DNA of 64,000 bases from Ectothiorhodospira lacustris (GTDB lineage: Bacteria > Pseudomonadota > Gammaproteobacteria > Ectothiorhodospirales > Ectothiorhodospiraceae), in NCBI RefSeq assembly GCF_022227845.1, contig NZ_JAJNQN010000003.1, positions 1 to 64,000 on the forward strand. The letters are read 5' to 3'. The first letter of the stretch is position 1. Each line of letters opens with the position of its first letter. A program made the position numbers and the translations under genes. The notes under the pieces were generated by a model, which worked only from the letters and a program-made list of their open reading frames with translations, searched no databases and was not told the origin of the DNA. Positions 56,855-64,000 of this stretch are shown here, piece by piece.

Positions 56855-58327
56855 GTGAGTCAGTCCCATGTGTCTTTCGACGGGTACGCAGCCATGCCCA
56901 TATTCAGCGGATTGAACTACGTCAATGTGGGTCCCCGTGGGCACTTCACGCCCAGTGGGGCGATCAGGACCACGCCCGACGACATCGACGCCATCTTCTC
57001 TCATCTGGCGACCCATCAGATCAATAAGCTGGTCATCCACTTCCACGGCGGTCTGGTGCGGGAATCCGCAGGTCTGGAGGTGGCCCGCAAGCTGACACCC
57101 GTCTATACCCGGGCGGAAAGCCACCCCGTGACCTTCATCTGGGAGACGGGCCTGCTCGAAACCCTCTCCCGCAACCTGACCCGGTTGCACGAGACCCGGC
57201 TCTTCACGAATCTGCTTACCTATGTGGTTCGGCATGTGGCCAAGCGACTGGGTGGCGGTATCGGTGCCAAGGGTCCGGGAGAGGTCATGAGCGATGAAGA
57301 AATCCTGGCGGAATTGTTGCGAGACGATGCCTTCGACCGCTTCGATGCCGGTGCCCGGGGCGGTGCCCGGGGGATCCGCGTGGAGGATCTGCCCCTGATC
57401 CAGGATGAGATCGAAGCGGAAGTGGCCCTGGAGATGGAAGCCGATGCCACTTTGGTTGATTTGCTGGACAGCGGCATGGCGGAGACCGAATACCTGAAGC
57501 CTGACGTGATGGGCGCCCCCTCCACCGGTGCCGCCAAAGGGATCGTCAGCACTGCCCGCCTGGTCAAGGCCGTGGCGGTGGTTTCCTTCCAGGTGCTGCG
57601 ACGTTTTGTGCGGGGCACGGATCACGGTCTGTACCCCACCGTGGTGGAGGAGATCCTGCGGGAACTCTACTTGGCCGATTTCGGTGCCTGGGTGTGGGGC
57701 GGAATGAAGCAGGTCGCCCAGGACATGTGGTTACCCAATGGGGCGGCGATCACCCAGGACAGTCACGTGGGGACCTATTTTCTTGAAAAACTATCCGCTT
57801 ATCAGCAGGCCCATCCGGGATTCATCGTCGATCTGGTAGGTCACAGCGCCGGTGCCATCGCCATCTGTGAGATGTTCAAGGCCGGCGTGCGGAGTCAGTT
57901 GCCGTTGACGGCGCGCTGGCTGATCTTCCTGGCTCCCGCCTGCCGCACGGATCTGTTCCTGGAAGAGGTGGTCATGCGCCCGGAGCGGTTTGCACATTTT
58001 CGCATGTTCACCATGAAGGACGCCCTGGAGACCCAGGACAGGCTGGTGCCCGGCATCTACACCCGGTCTCTGCTGTATTTCATCGCCGGAGCGCTCGAAG
58101 ACGAGCCGGGAGTCGGGATCGCGGGACTGCACCGGCAGTCATCGGGACAGGCGCCCTACGATGAAGGCATGTACCGGCAGGTCCGGACATGGCTGGATCA
58201 AGGGCACCGGCGGGTCCTTTCCTCCACCGGCCAGGTCCCACCCGGGCTGATCAGTCATGCAGCCCGACACGGGGATTTTGACGACGACGAAGCCACCCGG
58301 GACAGTCTGGTGGCGCTGATTTCGTGA
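56855..58327 (+). CDS. Alpha/beta hydrolase, first gene of the caspase operon
   Basis: A 490-aa protein of unknown family with an alpha/beta-hydrolase core. Seen: a strand followed by KLVIHFHGGLVRES (about 65-78, oxyanion-type HGG), and the nucleophile elbow VDLVGHSAGAIAICE with Ser331. Possible acid/base residues lie near TMKDALETQD and GLHRQSSG after it. About 150 residues of charged helical insert (about 120-260) separate the two halves. No signal peptide or membrane segment is evident. The GTG start at 56855 has a weak site; ATG 56894 is an alternative, losing 13 residues. The caspase gene starts 14 bp later. A lipase or esterase role is inferred from the fold only. Confidence 0.82.
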   Translation: MSQSHVSFDGYAAMPIFSGLNYVNVGPRGHFTPSGAIRTTPDDIDAIFSHLATHQINKLVIHFHGGLVRESAGLEVARKLTPVYTRAESHPVTFIWETGLLETLSRNLTRLHETRLFTNLLTYVVRHVAKRLGGGIGAKGPGEVMSDEEILAELLRDDAFDRFDAGARGGARGIRVEDLPLIQDEIEAEVALEMEADATLVDLLDSGMAETEYLKPDVMGAPSTGAAKGIVSTARLVKAVAVVSFQVLRRFVRGTDHGLYPTVVEEILRELYLADFGAWVWGGMKQVAQDMWLPNGAAITQDSHVGTYFLEKLSAYQQAHPGFIVDLVGHSAGAIAICEMFKAGVRSQLPLTARWLIFLAPACRTDLFLEEVVMRPERFAHFRMFTMKDALETQDRLVPGIYTRSLLYFIAGALEDEPGVGIAGLHRQSSGQAPYDEGMYRQVRTWLDQGHRRVLSSTGQVPPGLISHAARHGDFDDDEATRDSLVALIS

Positions 58328-58340
58328 CGAGGCCGGTCTC

Positions 58341-59390
58341 GTGTCCCGACAGCCCCTTGACTATGCACTGGTGATCGGCATCAATCATTACCCCTGGTAT
58401 GGCGATGGTAGCCGTTCTTTGCAGGGGGCCATCCAGGATGCGGAAGACGTGGCCGAGTGGCTGCTGGACCAGCAGACCGGAGGTGGATTGGCGGCGCATC
58501 ACCTGAAACTCGTCACTTCCCGCCTGGATCCTCTGGCACCGGCCAAGCAAGATATCGACGACGCCCTGCAAATCCTGGTGAAACAGGCCAGGGACGAGGG
58601 TGCCCGCCGTTTCTACTTTTATTTCAGCGGCCATGGTCACGTGAGTGGCGAGGTTCGCCACGATGTGGCGCTTTGTCTGCCAAGCTGGTCCCGGGACCGC
58701 CGTCATGCCGCCCTGAGTTCCTGCCGTTATCTGGATTATCTTCTCAAGTGCACCCCCTTCACCGAGATTGTCGTCATGCTCGACTGCTGCCGGGTGCGCC
58801 AGGTGGCGGCCATCGGCAATGCCTCCGATCTGGATTGCCCCCTGCCGGCTGGGCTGCCGCGCAGCGTTTTCGTGGCCTATGCCAGCGAATTTCTCAAGGC
58901 GGCCTTTGAGGGTGGTAGTACCGCGCGGGGTGATGAGTCCGGGGCAGAGGAGGACGATGAGGTCATGGAGGTGCGGGGCTATTTCACACGGGCACTGCTC
59001 TCAGGTCTGCTTGCCGGGGCCGCCCGGCCGGAGGGCGGGGTGACCGCCAGGGGGCTCAAGCAGTACCTGGAAGTCCACGTGGAACGGATGAGCGATTTCA
59101 GGCAGCGGCCCCAGATCCCCCTGGACATGAGTGAGGATGTGGCAGACAGCATGCTGTTTGGCAGCGCGCTTCCCGAATCCAATGTGGAGATCCATTTTGC
59201 CGCGGACCGACATGGCATGATCGAACTGATCGGTCCCACCGCCGAGGTGCTGAAACGGGACGATGTGTCCACGGGGCCGTGGCAGGTGCGACTTGAACAG
59301 GGGCTGCATGTGCTGCGGGAGGTGGACACGGAACAGGAGCAGTTGTTGCGATTCATGCCCACGTCCGGAGTGACCCATGTGCAGTTCTGA
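58341..59390 (+). CDS. Caspase-like (C14) cysteine protease
   Basis: A 349-aa protein whose first 230 residues form a caspase/metacaspase p20-p10 core: YALVIGINHYPWYGDGS (strand 1), LQGAIQDAEDVAEWLL, the catalytic-His strand FYFYFSGHGH (His98) and the catalytic-Cys strand IVVMLDCCRVRQ (Cys149/150; Cys150 by metacaspase alignment). The family's usual H-S-G after the Cys is replaced by R-V-R. An acidic loop (DESGAEEDDEVMEV, about 195-210) may be the processing or activation linker. The last 65 residues are a beta-rich tail. GTG 58341 has GAGG 8 bases upstream. No STAND ATPase or recognition domain is attached, so sensing must come from elsewhere. Confidence 0.88.
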   Translation: MSRQPLDYALVIGINHYPWYGDGSRSLQGAIQDAEDVAEWLLDQQTGGGLAAHHLKLVTSRLDPLAPAKQDIDDALQILVKQARDEGARRFYFYFSGHGHVSGEVRHDVALCLPSWSRDRRHAALSSCRYLDYLLKCTPFTEIVVMLDCCRVRQVAAIGNASDLDCPLPAGLPRSVFVAYASEFLKAAFEGGSTARGDESGAEEDDEVMEVRGYFTRALLSGLLAGAARPEGGVTARGLKQYLEVHVERMSDFRQRPQIPLDMSEDVADSMLFGSALPESNVEIHFAADRHGMIELIGPTAEVLKRDDVSTGPWQVRLEQGLHVLREVDTEQEQLLRFMPTSGVTHVQF

Positions 59391-61119
59391 AACCAATGGC
59401 CTGTTCCAGTCTCTGCGCGCCTCAAGTCCTGATCCCGGTGACGTTCATGAACTTGGAGTGCGGGTGGTGGATGCCCGTGGACAGATATCCATGGATACAC
59501 GCATCACCCTTCTCAATGGCTGGGATGTGTCCACTGCCCAGGGACAGGGACAACTGAAGGCCACCCTTCCTAAAGGGTTGTATACCCTGCGTCTGGAGCG
59601 TGCCGGTGCGGTGCGGGAAAAGACCCTGCAGCTCACTGCGGAACTGCAGCTCCAGGAGCATGAACCGCGACGGGAGTCCGGGTTGCCCGCCTTCGACACG
59701 GTCGATGTCCACGAATACTACGCCTATACCGCCAGAGATCTCAGCCATCGGGATACCGATAGCAAAGGTGTCTTGCTGGCCGGGCATGACGGTAGCGACA
59801 GGGGCCGGTTGTTCCTGTTCGTCCGGGCCGCTCGGCGGGGCGCCCATGGCGGCAGGGATATTGCGGCCGCTCTGTCCCTGCACGCGCTGGACGGCCGGTT
59901 GCTGACCGATTTCGGCGCTGAGGTGATCGTCAAGGATGAGAACGATGGCTGGATGGCCTTTTCAGCCCCCGTTGCATCGGGAAGCTATGTTCTGCGTTTC
60001 AGTGGGCTGGGGGCCATGGAAATGCTGGTGACGGTATTTGACGGCTGGGAGACTCAGCTTTTCATCCCCTTTGAACATCGGCCGCGCCTTGAGCGTGGCA
60101 GCCTGCTTCTGGCCCGGGCAGGGCAGGGCTTCGATCCCGATGACCGTGCGGCACAGGCCGTCGACGCCGGGCTGGCGGGTCTGCGGGATGGTGTAGACCT
60201 GCTGCCCCGGACAGAACGGGACATGCTGCTGATGGGCAAGTTCGACAACCCCATGCTGGGCCTCATCGGTGCCCATCTGCTGTTGCTGGATTCTGCGCCG
60301 GACTGGCCGCTGTTCCAGACCGTGCTCGGCAATCTGGAGGGGCTGTTGCCCGGAGCCATGGACGTGCACGCCCTGCGCCTGGCGGCCACCCTGCGACAAG
60401 GTGGCGATTTGCCGGATCTGGCCGTGATATCCCCGCCCATGCTCAGCCGGGGACTGGCTGCGATCCTGGAGGCCAGCGGTGTCAGGCCCGAGATCGTCCC
60501 CGAGGGTGGCTTCATCGAGAGGATTTCCCCCTATCTGCAGTCGGGGTCCAACTGGACCAACTGGAGCCTGGAGGGAGGCGGGGATCCCCGGCAGTTCAGT
60601 CGCCTGGCCGATGCCGAACTTGATTCAACACTGACCCCTGAAGTGGAGCAGGGGGTGGGATCTCCGGGAGTCGCCGTCGCCATGGAGGCGCTGGTGGCCA
60701 TCGGTGCCGCAGGACGGGTGCTGCCCTCGGTACTGTCGAATATCGCTCCGGCCACCGGCGCCGGCCTGTCAGAAGTGTTGACCGAGATCGCGCGGCCGGG
60801 GGTGAAACAGGTCCTGGAATGGGCTCACACCCGGGGAGGCGCAGTAACCCGCAAGGTGGCCCATCAACTGGTCATGGACGGCATTGACGCTGCGTTGCGC
60901 AAGGCCGTGCAACGATCACCGCTTCACGCCCCAACAGCTGATTTGCCCCCGTGGGTCCTGTCGCTGCTGGCGGAGATCCATGGGCGGGGCGCACCGGTGG
61001 ATCTGGCGGCCGTTGCCCGCGAGGCGCATTTGCCCCTGGGCCTGCTGCAGCGGGCCCTGGACAGGCCGGCAACGGTATCCGGGCAGACGCCGGGCGGTGT
61101 GCCGCCGGAAGGGAAGTAG
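59377..61119 (+). CDS. Unknown protein, third gene of the caspase operon
   Basis: A 580-aa protein that I do not recognise. Residues about 20-95 look like a small beta-sandwich (VRVVDARGQISMDTRI, KGLYTLRLERAG), about 105-240 like a second one ending SYVLRFSGLGAMEMLVTVF, and about 265-390 are helical with the notable stretch KFDNPMLGLIGAHLLLLDS. The remainder (about 395-560) is helical, with a possible helix-turn-helix near VAREAHLPLGLLQRAL. No enzyme motif or membrane segment is clear. It overlaps the caspase gene by 14 bp and ends 3 bp before a strong terminator, so it belongs to this unit. It could be a caspase substrate, regulator or target-recognition protein. Confidence 0.78.
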   Translation: MCSSETNGLFQSLRASSPDPGDVHELGVRVVDARGQISMDTRITLLNGWDVSTAQGQGQLKATLPKGLYTLRLERAGAVREKTLQLTAELQLQEHEPRRESGLPAFDTVDVHEYYAYTARDLSHRDTDSKGVLLAGHDGSDRGRLFLFVRAARRGAHGGRDIAAALSLHALDGRLLTDFGAEVIVKDENDGWMAFSAPVASGSYVLRFSGLGAMEMLVTVFDGWETQLFIPFEHRPRLERGSLLLARAGQGFDPDDRAAQAVDAGLAGLRDGVDLLPRTERDMLLMGKFDNPMLGLIGAHLLLLDSAPDWPLFQTVLGNLEGLLPGAMDVHALRLAATLRQGGDLPDLAVISPPMLSRGLAAILEASGVRPEIVPEGGFIERISPYLQSGSNWTNWSLEGGGDPRQFSRLADAELDSTLTPEVEQGVGSPGVAVAMEALVAIGAAGRVLPSVLSNIAPATGAGLSEVLTEIARPGVKQVLEWAHTRGGAVTRKVAHQLVMDGIDAALRKAVQRSPLHAPTADLPPWVLSLLAEIHGRGAPVDLAAVAREAHLPLGLLQRALDRPATVSGQTPGGVPPEGK

Positions 61120-61122
61120 AAT

Positions 61123-61157
61123 AAAAAAAAGCCCGGACGATTGTCTGGGCTTTTTTT
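61123..61157 (+). terminator. Bidirectional terminator after the caspase operon
   Basis: AGCCCGGAC (61130-61138) pairs with GTCTGGGCT (61143-61151), one G-U, with an A tract before and seven T's after (61151-61157). It serves both the operon and the convergent tRNA-Asn. Confidence 0.85.
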
Positions 61158-61162
61158 ATGCC

Positions 61163-61238
61163 TGGCTCCCCGGGACGGGCTCGAACCGCCGACCTAGTGA
61201 TTAACAGTCACCCGCTCTACCGACTGAGCTACCGGGGA
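61163..61238 (-). tRNA. tRNA-Asn (anticodon GTT)
   Basis: A 76-nt cloverleaf on the minus strand: acceptor TCCCCGG/CCGGGGA, D arm GCTC/GAGC, anticodon stem GGTGA/TCACT with loop CTGTTAA, T arm containing GGTTCGAGCCC, and encoded CCA. Confidence 0.95.
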
Positions 61239-61247
61239 ATTGCTTTG

Positions 61248-61281
61248 GAAGCCCGGCATAATACGGATCCTGCCGGGCTTC
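61248..61281. repeat. 11-bp inverted repeat over the tRNA-Asn promoter
   Basis: GAAGCCCGGCA and TGCCGGGCTTC are perfect inverted arms with a 12-base centre that contains most of the -10 box of tRNA-Asn. It begins 14 bp past the end of the aminotransferase gene, so it may also form the 3' hairpin of that mRNA; no T tract follows. Confidence 0.6.
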
Positions 61282-61286
61282 GTCAA
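61258..61286 (-). promoter_or_regulatory. Promoter of tRNA-Asn
   Basis: On the minus strand -35 TTGACG (61286-61281), 17-bp spacer, -10 TATTAT (61263-61258). The start falls about 12 bases before the mature 5' end. Confidence 0.7.
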
Positions 61287-61295
61287 CACCTTTTG

Positions 61296-62480
61296 TTAGC
61301 CTTCCACCGCGCGGGCGATTCTTTCCACCGCCTGCTTCAGGTTGTCCATGCTGGTGGCGAAGGAAATGCGCACGTGACCTTCGGCACCGAAGGCGGAGCC
61401 GGGCACCAGGGCCACGCCCACCTTGTCCAGCAGGTACTCGGAGAACTTCACGTCGCTGTCCATGCCCAGCTTCTCCATCGCCCCCTTGACGTTGGGGAAG
61501 GAGTAGAACGTGCCGTCGGAGGGCAGGCATTCCACGCCGGGGATGGCGTTCAGGGCCGCCACCAGGTAGTCATGACGCTGCTCGAAGGCCTTGCACATCT
61601 CGCCCACACAGCCCTGGTCGCCGTTGAGGGCGGCCTCGGCGGCCTCCTGGGCGATGGAGGTGGGGTTGGAAGTGCTCTGGGACTGGATCTTCTTCATGGC
61701 GGAGATCAGGGCCTTGGGGCCGCCGGCATAGCCGATGCGCCAGCCGGTCATGGCATAGGCCTTGGAGACGCCGTTGAGCACGATGGTGCGTTCATACAAT
61801 GCCGGGCAGGCCATGAGGATGTTCACGAAGGGCGCGCCCCGGAACATCATGTGCTCGTACATGTCGTCGGTGGCCACCAGCACATGGGGATGACGCAGCA
61901 GCACTTCGGCCAGGGCGGCCAGTTCCTCGCGGCTGTAGGCCACGCCGGTGGGGTTGGAGGGGCTGTTGATCACCACCAGGCGGGTGCGCGGGGTGATGGC
62001 GGCTTCCAGCTGCGCGGGGGTCATCTTGAAACCCTGGGACTGATCGGCGGAGACGATCACCGGCTGGCCGTCGGCCAGCAGCACCATGTCCGGGTAGGAG
62101 ACCCAGTAGGGCGCAGGGATGATGACTTCGTCGCCTTCATTCAGCAGTGCCTGGGCCAGGTTGAAGAAACTCTGCTTGCCGCCGCAGGAAACCAGGATCT
62201 GGTCGGGTTGGAAGTCATGACCGTTGTCACGCTTGAATTTGTCGATGATGGCCTGCTTCAGGCCGGGGGTGCCGTCCACCGCGGTATAACGGGTCTTGTT
62301 GTTGCGGATGGCGGTGATGCCGGCTTCCTTGATGGGATCCGGCGTATGGAAATCGGGCTCGCCGGCACCCAGGCCGATCACGTCGCGGCCCTGGGCCCGC
62401 AGCTGGGCGGCAAGGGCGGTCACGGCCAGGGTGGGGGAGGGCTTGATGCGCTGAACGCGGGAAGAGAGCTTGATGTCCAA
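61296..62480 (-). CDS. aspC: Aspartate/prephenate-type aminotransferase
   Basis: A 394-aa class I aminotransferase, 1-beta/1-gamma type rather than the E. coli AspC type: VIGLGAGEPDFHTPDPIKEA, KTRYTAVDGTPGLKQAI, INSPSNPTGVAYSREEL, the PLP-lysine segment VLNGVSKAYAMTGWRIGY and VALVPGSAFGAEGHVRISFA. It should transaminate aspartate, and possibly prephenate. The start is uncertain: TTG 62480 gives the family N-terminus (MDIKLSSRVQRIKPSPTL) but no good ribosome site is seen; the frame is open further upstream, into the uvrB leader. Divergent from uvrB. Confidence 0.9.
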   Translation of the reverse strand: MDIKLSSRVQRIKPSPTLAVTALAAQLRAQGRDVIGLGAGEPDFHTPDPIKEAGITAIRNNKTRYTAVDGTPGLKQAIIDKFKRDNGHDFQPDQILVSCGGKQSFFNLAQALLNEGDEVIIPAPYWVSYPDMVLLADGQPVIVSADQSQGFKMTPAQLEAAITPRTRLVVINSPSNPTGVAYSREELAALAEVLLRHPHVLVATDDMYEHMMFRGAPFVNILMACPALYERTIVLNGVSKAYAMTGWRIGYAGGPKALISAMKKIQSQSTSNPTSIAQEAAEAALNGDQGCVGEMCKAFEQRHDYLVAALNAIPGVECLPSDGTFYSFPNVKGAMEKLGMDSDVKFSEYLLDKVGVALVPGSAFGAEGHVRISFATSMDNLKQAVERIARAVEG

Positions 62481-62614
62481 GGCGATGTCCAGGGAATGCG
62501 TGTGTGGATGGGGTTCTGCGTGTGCACACCCGGCGGGGGTGCAAGGGCGCGTACAGGAAAGACGCGCCGAGTCAAGGTAGGATGATACTGAAACCCGGTG
62601 GATAAGATAAGCCC

Positions 62615-64000
62615 ATGGACTCATGTTTCCAGCTCAAGACCCCATACACCCCGGCCGGCGACCAGCCTGCCGCCATCGCGCAGTTGCTTGATGGCCTGGA
62701 CGCCGGACTGGCCCATCAGACCCTGCTGGGGGTGACCGGCTCCGGCAAGACCTTCACCATTGCCAACGTCATTCAGCGCGCCCAGCGTTCGGCCATCATC
62801 CTGGCTCCCAACAAGACCCTGGCGGCCCAGCTCTATGGGGAGATGAAGGAGTTCTTCCCGGACAACTCGGTGGAATACTTCGTCTCCTACTATGACTACT
62901 ACCAGCCGGAGGCCTATGTCCCGTCTTCGGACACCTTCATTGAGAAGGACTCCGCCATCAACGATCACATCGAGCAGATGCGCCTGTCCGCCACCCGCGC
63001 CCTGCTGGAGCGCCGTGACGCCATCATCGTCGCCAGTGTGTCCGCCATCTATGGCCTGGGTGACCCCCGCGCCTATCTGCAAATGGTGTTGCACCTGAAG
63101 CGCGGCGATGTCATCGACCAGCGCCTGATCCTGCGCCGCCTGGCGGAACTGCAATACACCCGCAACGACCTGGAGCTCAAACGGGGCACCTATCGGGTGC
63201 GGGGCGAGGTCATAGACATCCACCCGGCGGAGTCGGACCGGGAGGCGGTGCGCATCGAACTCTTCGACGAGGAGATTGAGCAGCTCTCCTATTTCGATCC
63301 CCTCACCGGGGAGGTGCTGCGTCGGGTGCCGCGCCTGACCATCTACCCCAAGACCCATTACGCCACCCCCCGGGAGACCCTGCTGGCGGCCATCGAACAG
63401 ATCAAGGACGAACTGCGGGACCGCCTGGAGGTGCTGCGCCGGGCGGATCAACTGGTGGAGGCCCAGCGCCTGGAACAGCGGACCCGCTTTGATCTGGAAA
63501 TGATGCTGGAACTGGGCTACTGCTCGGGGATCGAGAACTACTCCCGCTACCTGTCCGGACGCAACGCCGGGGAGCCGCCGCCCTGTTTCCTGGACTACCT
63601 GCCCGATGATGCCCTCCTGATCATCGACGAGAGCCACGTCACCGTGCCCCAGCTGGGGGCCATGTACAAGGGGGATCGGTCCCGCAAGGAGACCCTGGTG
63701 CAATACGGTTTCCGGCTGCCCTCCGCCCTGGACAATCGGCCCTTGCGCTTTGAGGAGTTCGAGGCCCTCTCGCCCCAGACCATCTTCGTCTCCGCCACGC
63801 CCGGCTCCTATGAGCAGGAAAAGGCCGGCCAGGTGGTGGAGCAGGTGGTGCGTCCCACCGGGCTGGTGGACCCGGCCGTGGAAGTGCGCCCCGCCGCTAC
63901 CCAGGTGGATGATGTACTCTCCGAGATCCGTCTGCGGGTGAAGGCGAACGAGCGGGTCCTGATCACCACCTTGACCAAGCGCATGGCCGAGGATCTCACC
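62615..64000 (+). CDS. uvrB: UvrABC system protein B (5' part, runs off window)
   Basis: The first 462 codons of the nucleotide-excision repair helicase UvrB. Seen: [14 protein letters not shown], Walker [30 protein letters not shown], the DNA-wrapping beta-hairpin region [17 protein letters not shown], the Walker B/DESH segment [13 protein letters not shown] and [12 protein letters not shown] 62615 lies 134 bp from the aminotransferase start; no SOS box was recognised there. Confidence 0.97.
   Translation, partial: MDSCFQLKTPYTPAGDQPAAIAQLLDGLDAGLAHQTLLGVTGSGKTFTIANVIQRAQRSAIILAPNKTLAAQLYGEMKEFFPDNSVEYFVSYYDYYQPEAYVPSSDTFIEKDSAINDHIEQMRLSATRALLERRDAIIVASVSAIYGLGDPRAYLQMVLHLKRGDVIDQRLILRRLAELQYTRNDLELKRGTYRVRGEVIDIHPAESDREAVRIELFDEEIEQLSYFDPLTGEVLRRVPRLTIYPKTHYATPRETLLAAIEQIKDELRDRLEVLRRADQLVEAQRLEQRTRFDLEMMLELGYCSGIENYSRYLSGRNAGEPPPCFLDYLPDDALLIIDESHVTVPQLGAMYKGDRSRKETLVQYGFRLPSALDNRPLRFEEFEALSPQTIFVSATPGSYEQEKAGQVVEQVVRPTGLVDPAVEVRPAATQVDDVLSEIRLRVKANERVLITTLTKRMAEDLT

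Noticed and set aside
58341-59390. CHAT (separase-like) protease instead of C14 caspase
   Set aside because: The His motif is YFSGHG and the Cys motif LDCC, as in caspase/metacaspase, not the CHAT pattern with a HG-x and a distant small-residue Cys motif.
49006-61238. Classical genomic island inserted at tRNA-Asn
   Set aside because: The stretch is accessory in content, but I see no integrase and no second copy of the tRNA 3' end at the other border.
62481-62614. LexA/SOS box before uvrB
   Set aside because: No CTG-N10-CAG-type site with adequate match was found in the 134-bp gap.

Overview
The window reads as chromosome of a high-GC, anoxygenic phototrophic gammaproteobacterium, most likely a purple sulfur bacterium of the Ectothiorhodospiraceae/Chromatiaceae type. 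The support is a bacteriochlorophyll/reaction-centre cluster (bchFNB, bchM, lhaA, puhABCE, bchJ, aerR, ppsR, bchG, bchP) embedded among typical gammaproteobacterial housekeeping genes (gph-ubiG-mtaD-mtnA-gyrA-serC-pheA-hisC-tyrA-aroA-cmk-rpsA-ihfB-lapAB-pyrF). The genus is an inference; no rRNA operon is present.

Layout. 1-800: the 5' part of a type I restriction methylase (hsdM, minus strand) and tRNA-Ala(CGC). 848-7803: a glycogen block with glgB facing away from glgC, a GH57 glucan enzyme and malQ; no glgA or glgP is seen. 7788-11402: a PAS/GAF/GGDEF/EAL cyclic-di-GMP protein. 11425-20656 (minus): bchF-bchN-bchB, then bchM-lhaA-puhA-puhB-puhC-puhE-bchJ, with bchH and bchL absent from the place where they stand in Rhodobacter. 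20657-27036 (plus): aerR, ppsR, bchG, bchP, a small membrane protein gene and a type 2 idi. The bchF/aerR intergenic region carries a 34-bp palindrome of PpsR/CrtJ-like half sites that contains both divergent -35 boxes.

27202-31559 (minus): mtaD, ubiG, gph and a membrane-anchored alpha/beta hydrolase, divergent from mtnA. 31662-47961 (plus): mtnA, gyrA, the serine/aromatic amino acid genes, cmk, rpsA, ihfB, lapA, lapB, pyrF and a short helix-hairpin-helix protein. galU follows. The gene order resembles the conserved Pseudomonas arrangement, except that serA lies between serC and pheA and tyrA and aroA are separate genes.

49006-61160 looks accessory: a 119-bp inverted-repeat element with a possible 4-bp target duplication, an unknown 642-aa membrane protein, a TonB-dependent receptor, a GDSL lipoprotein, a CHASE-type sensor kinase, and then the most interesting locus, a tight three-gene operon. 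It encodes an alpha/beta hydrolase with a GHSAG nucleophile elbow, a caspase-like (C14) protease with an intact His/Cys dyad, and a large protein of unknown family. The genes overlap or nearly touch, have their own promoter and end in a strong terminator. A protease-triggered lipase or esterase module (defence, cell death or stress response) is a reasonable hypothesis, unproven from sequence. The window closes with tRNA-Asn, an aspartate/aromatic aminotransferase gene and the first 462 codons of uvrB.

The chlorophyll genes act together: BchN/BchB (with BchL encoded elsewhere) reduce protochlorophyllide, BchM methylates Mg-protoporphyrin, BchF hydrates the vinyl group, and BchG/BchP attach and reduce the tail. 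PuhA is the H subunit, and PuhB/C/E with LhaA help assemble the RC-LH1 complex. AerR and PpsR are the likely local regulators. No gene-free stretch exceeds 300 bases.
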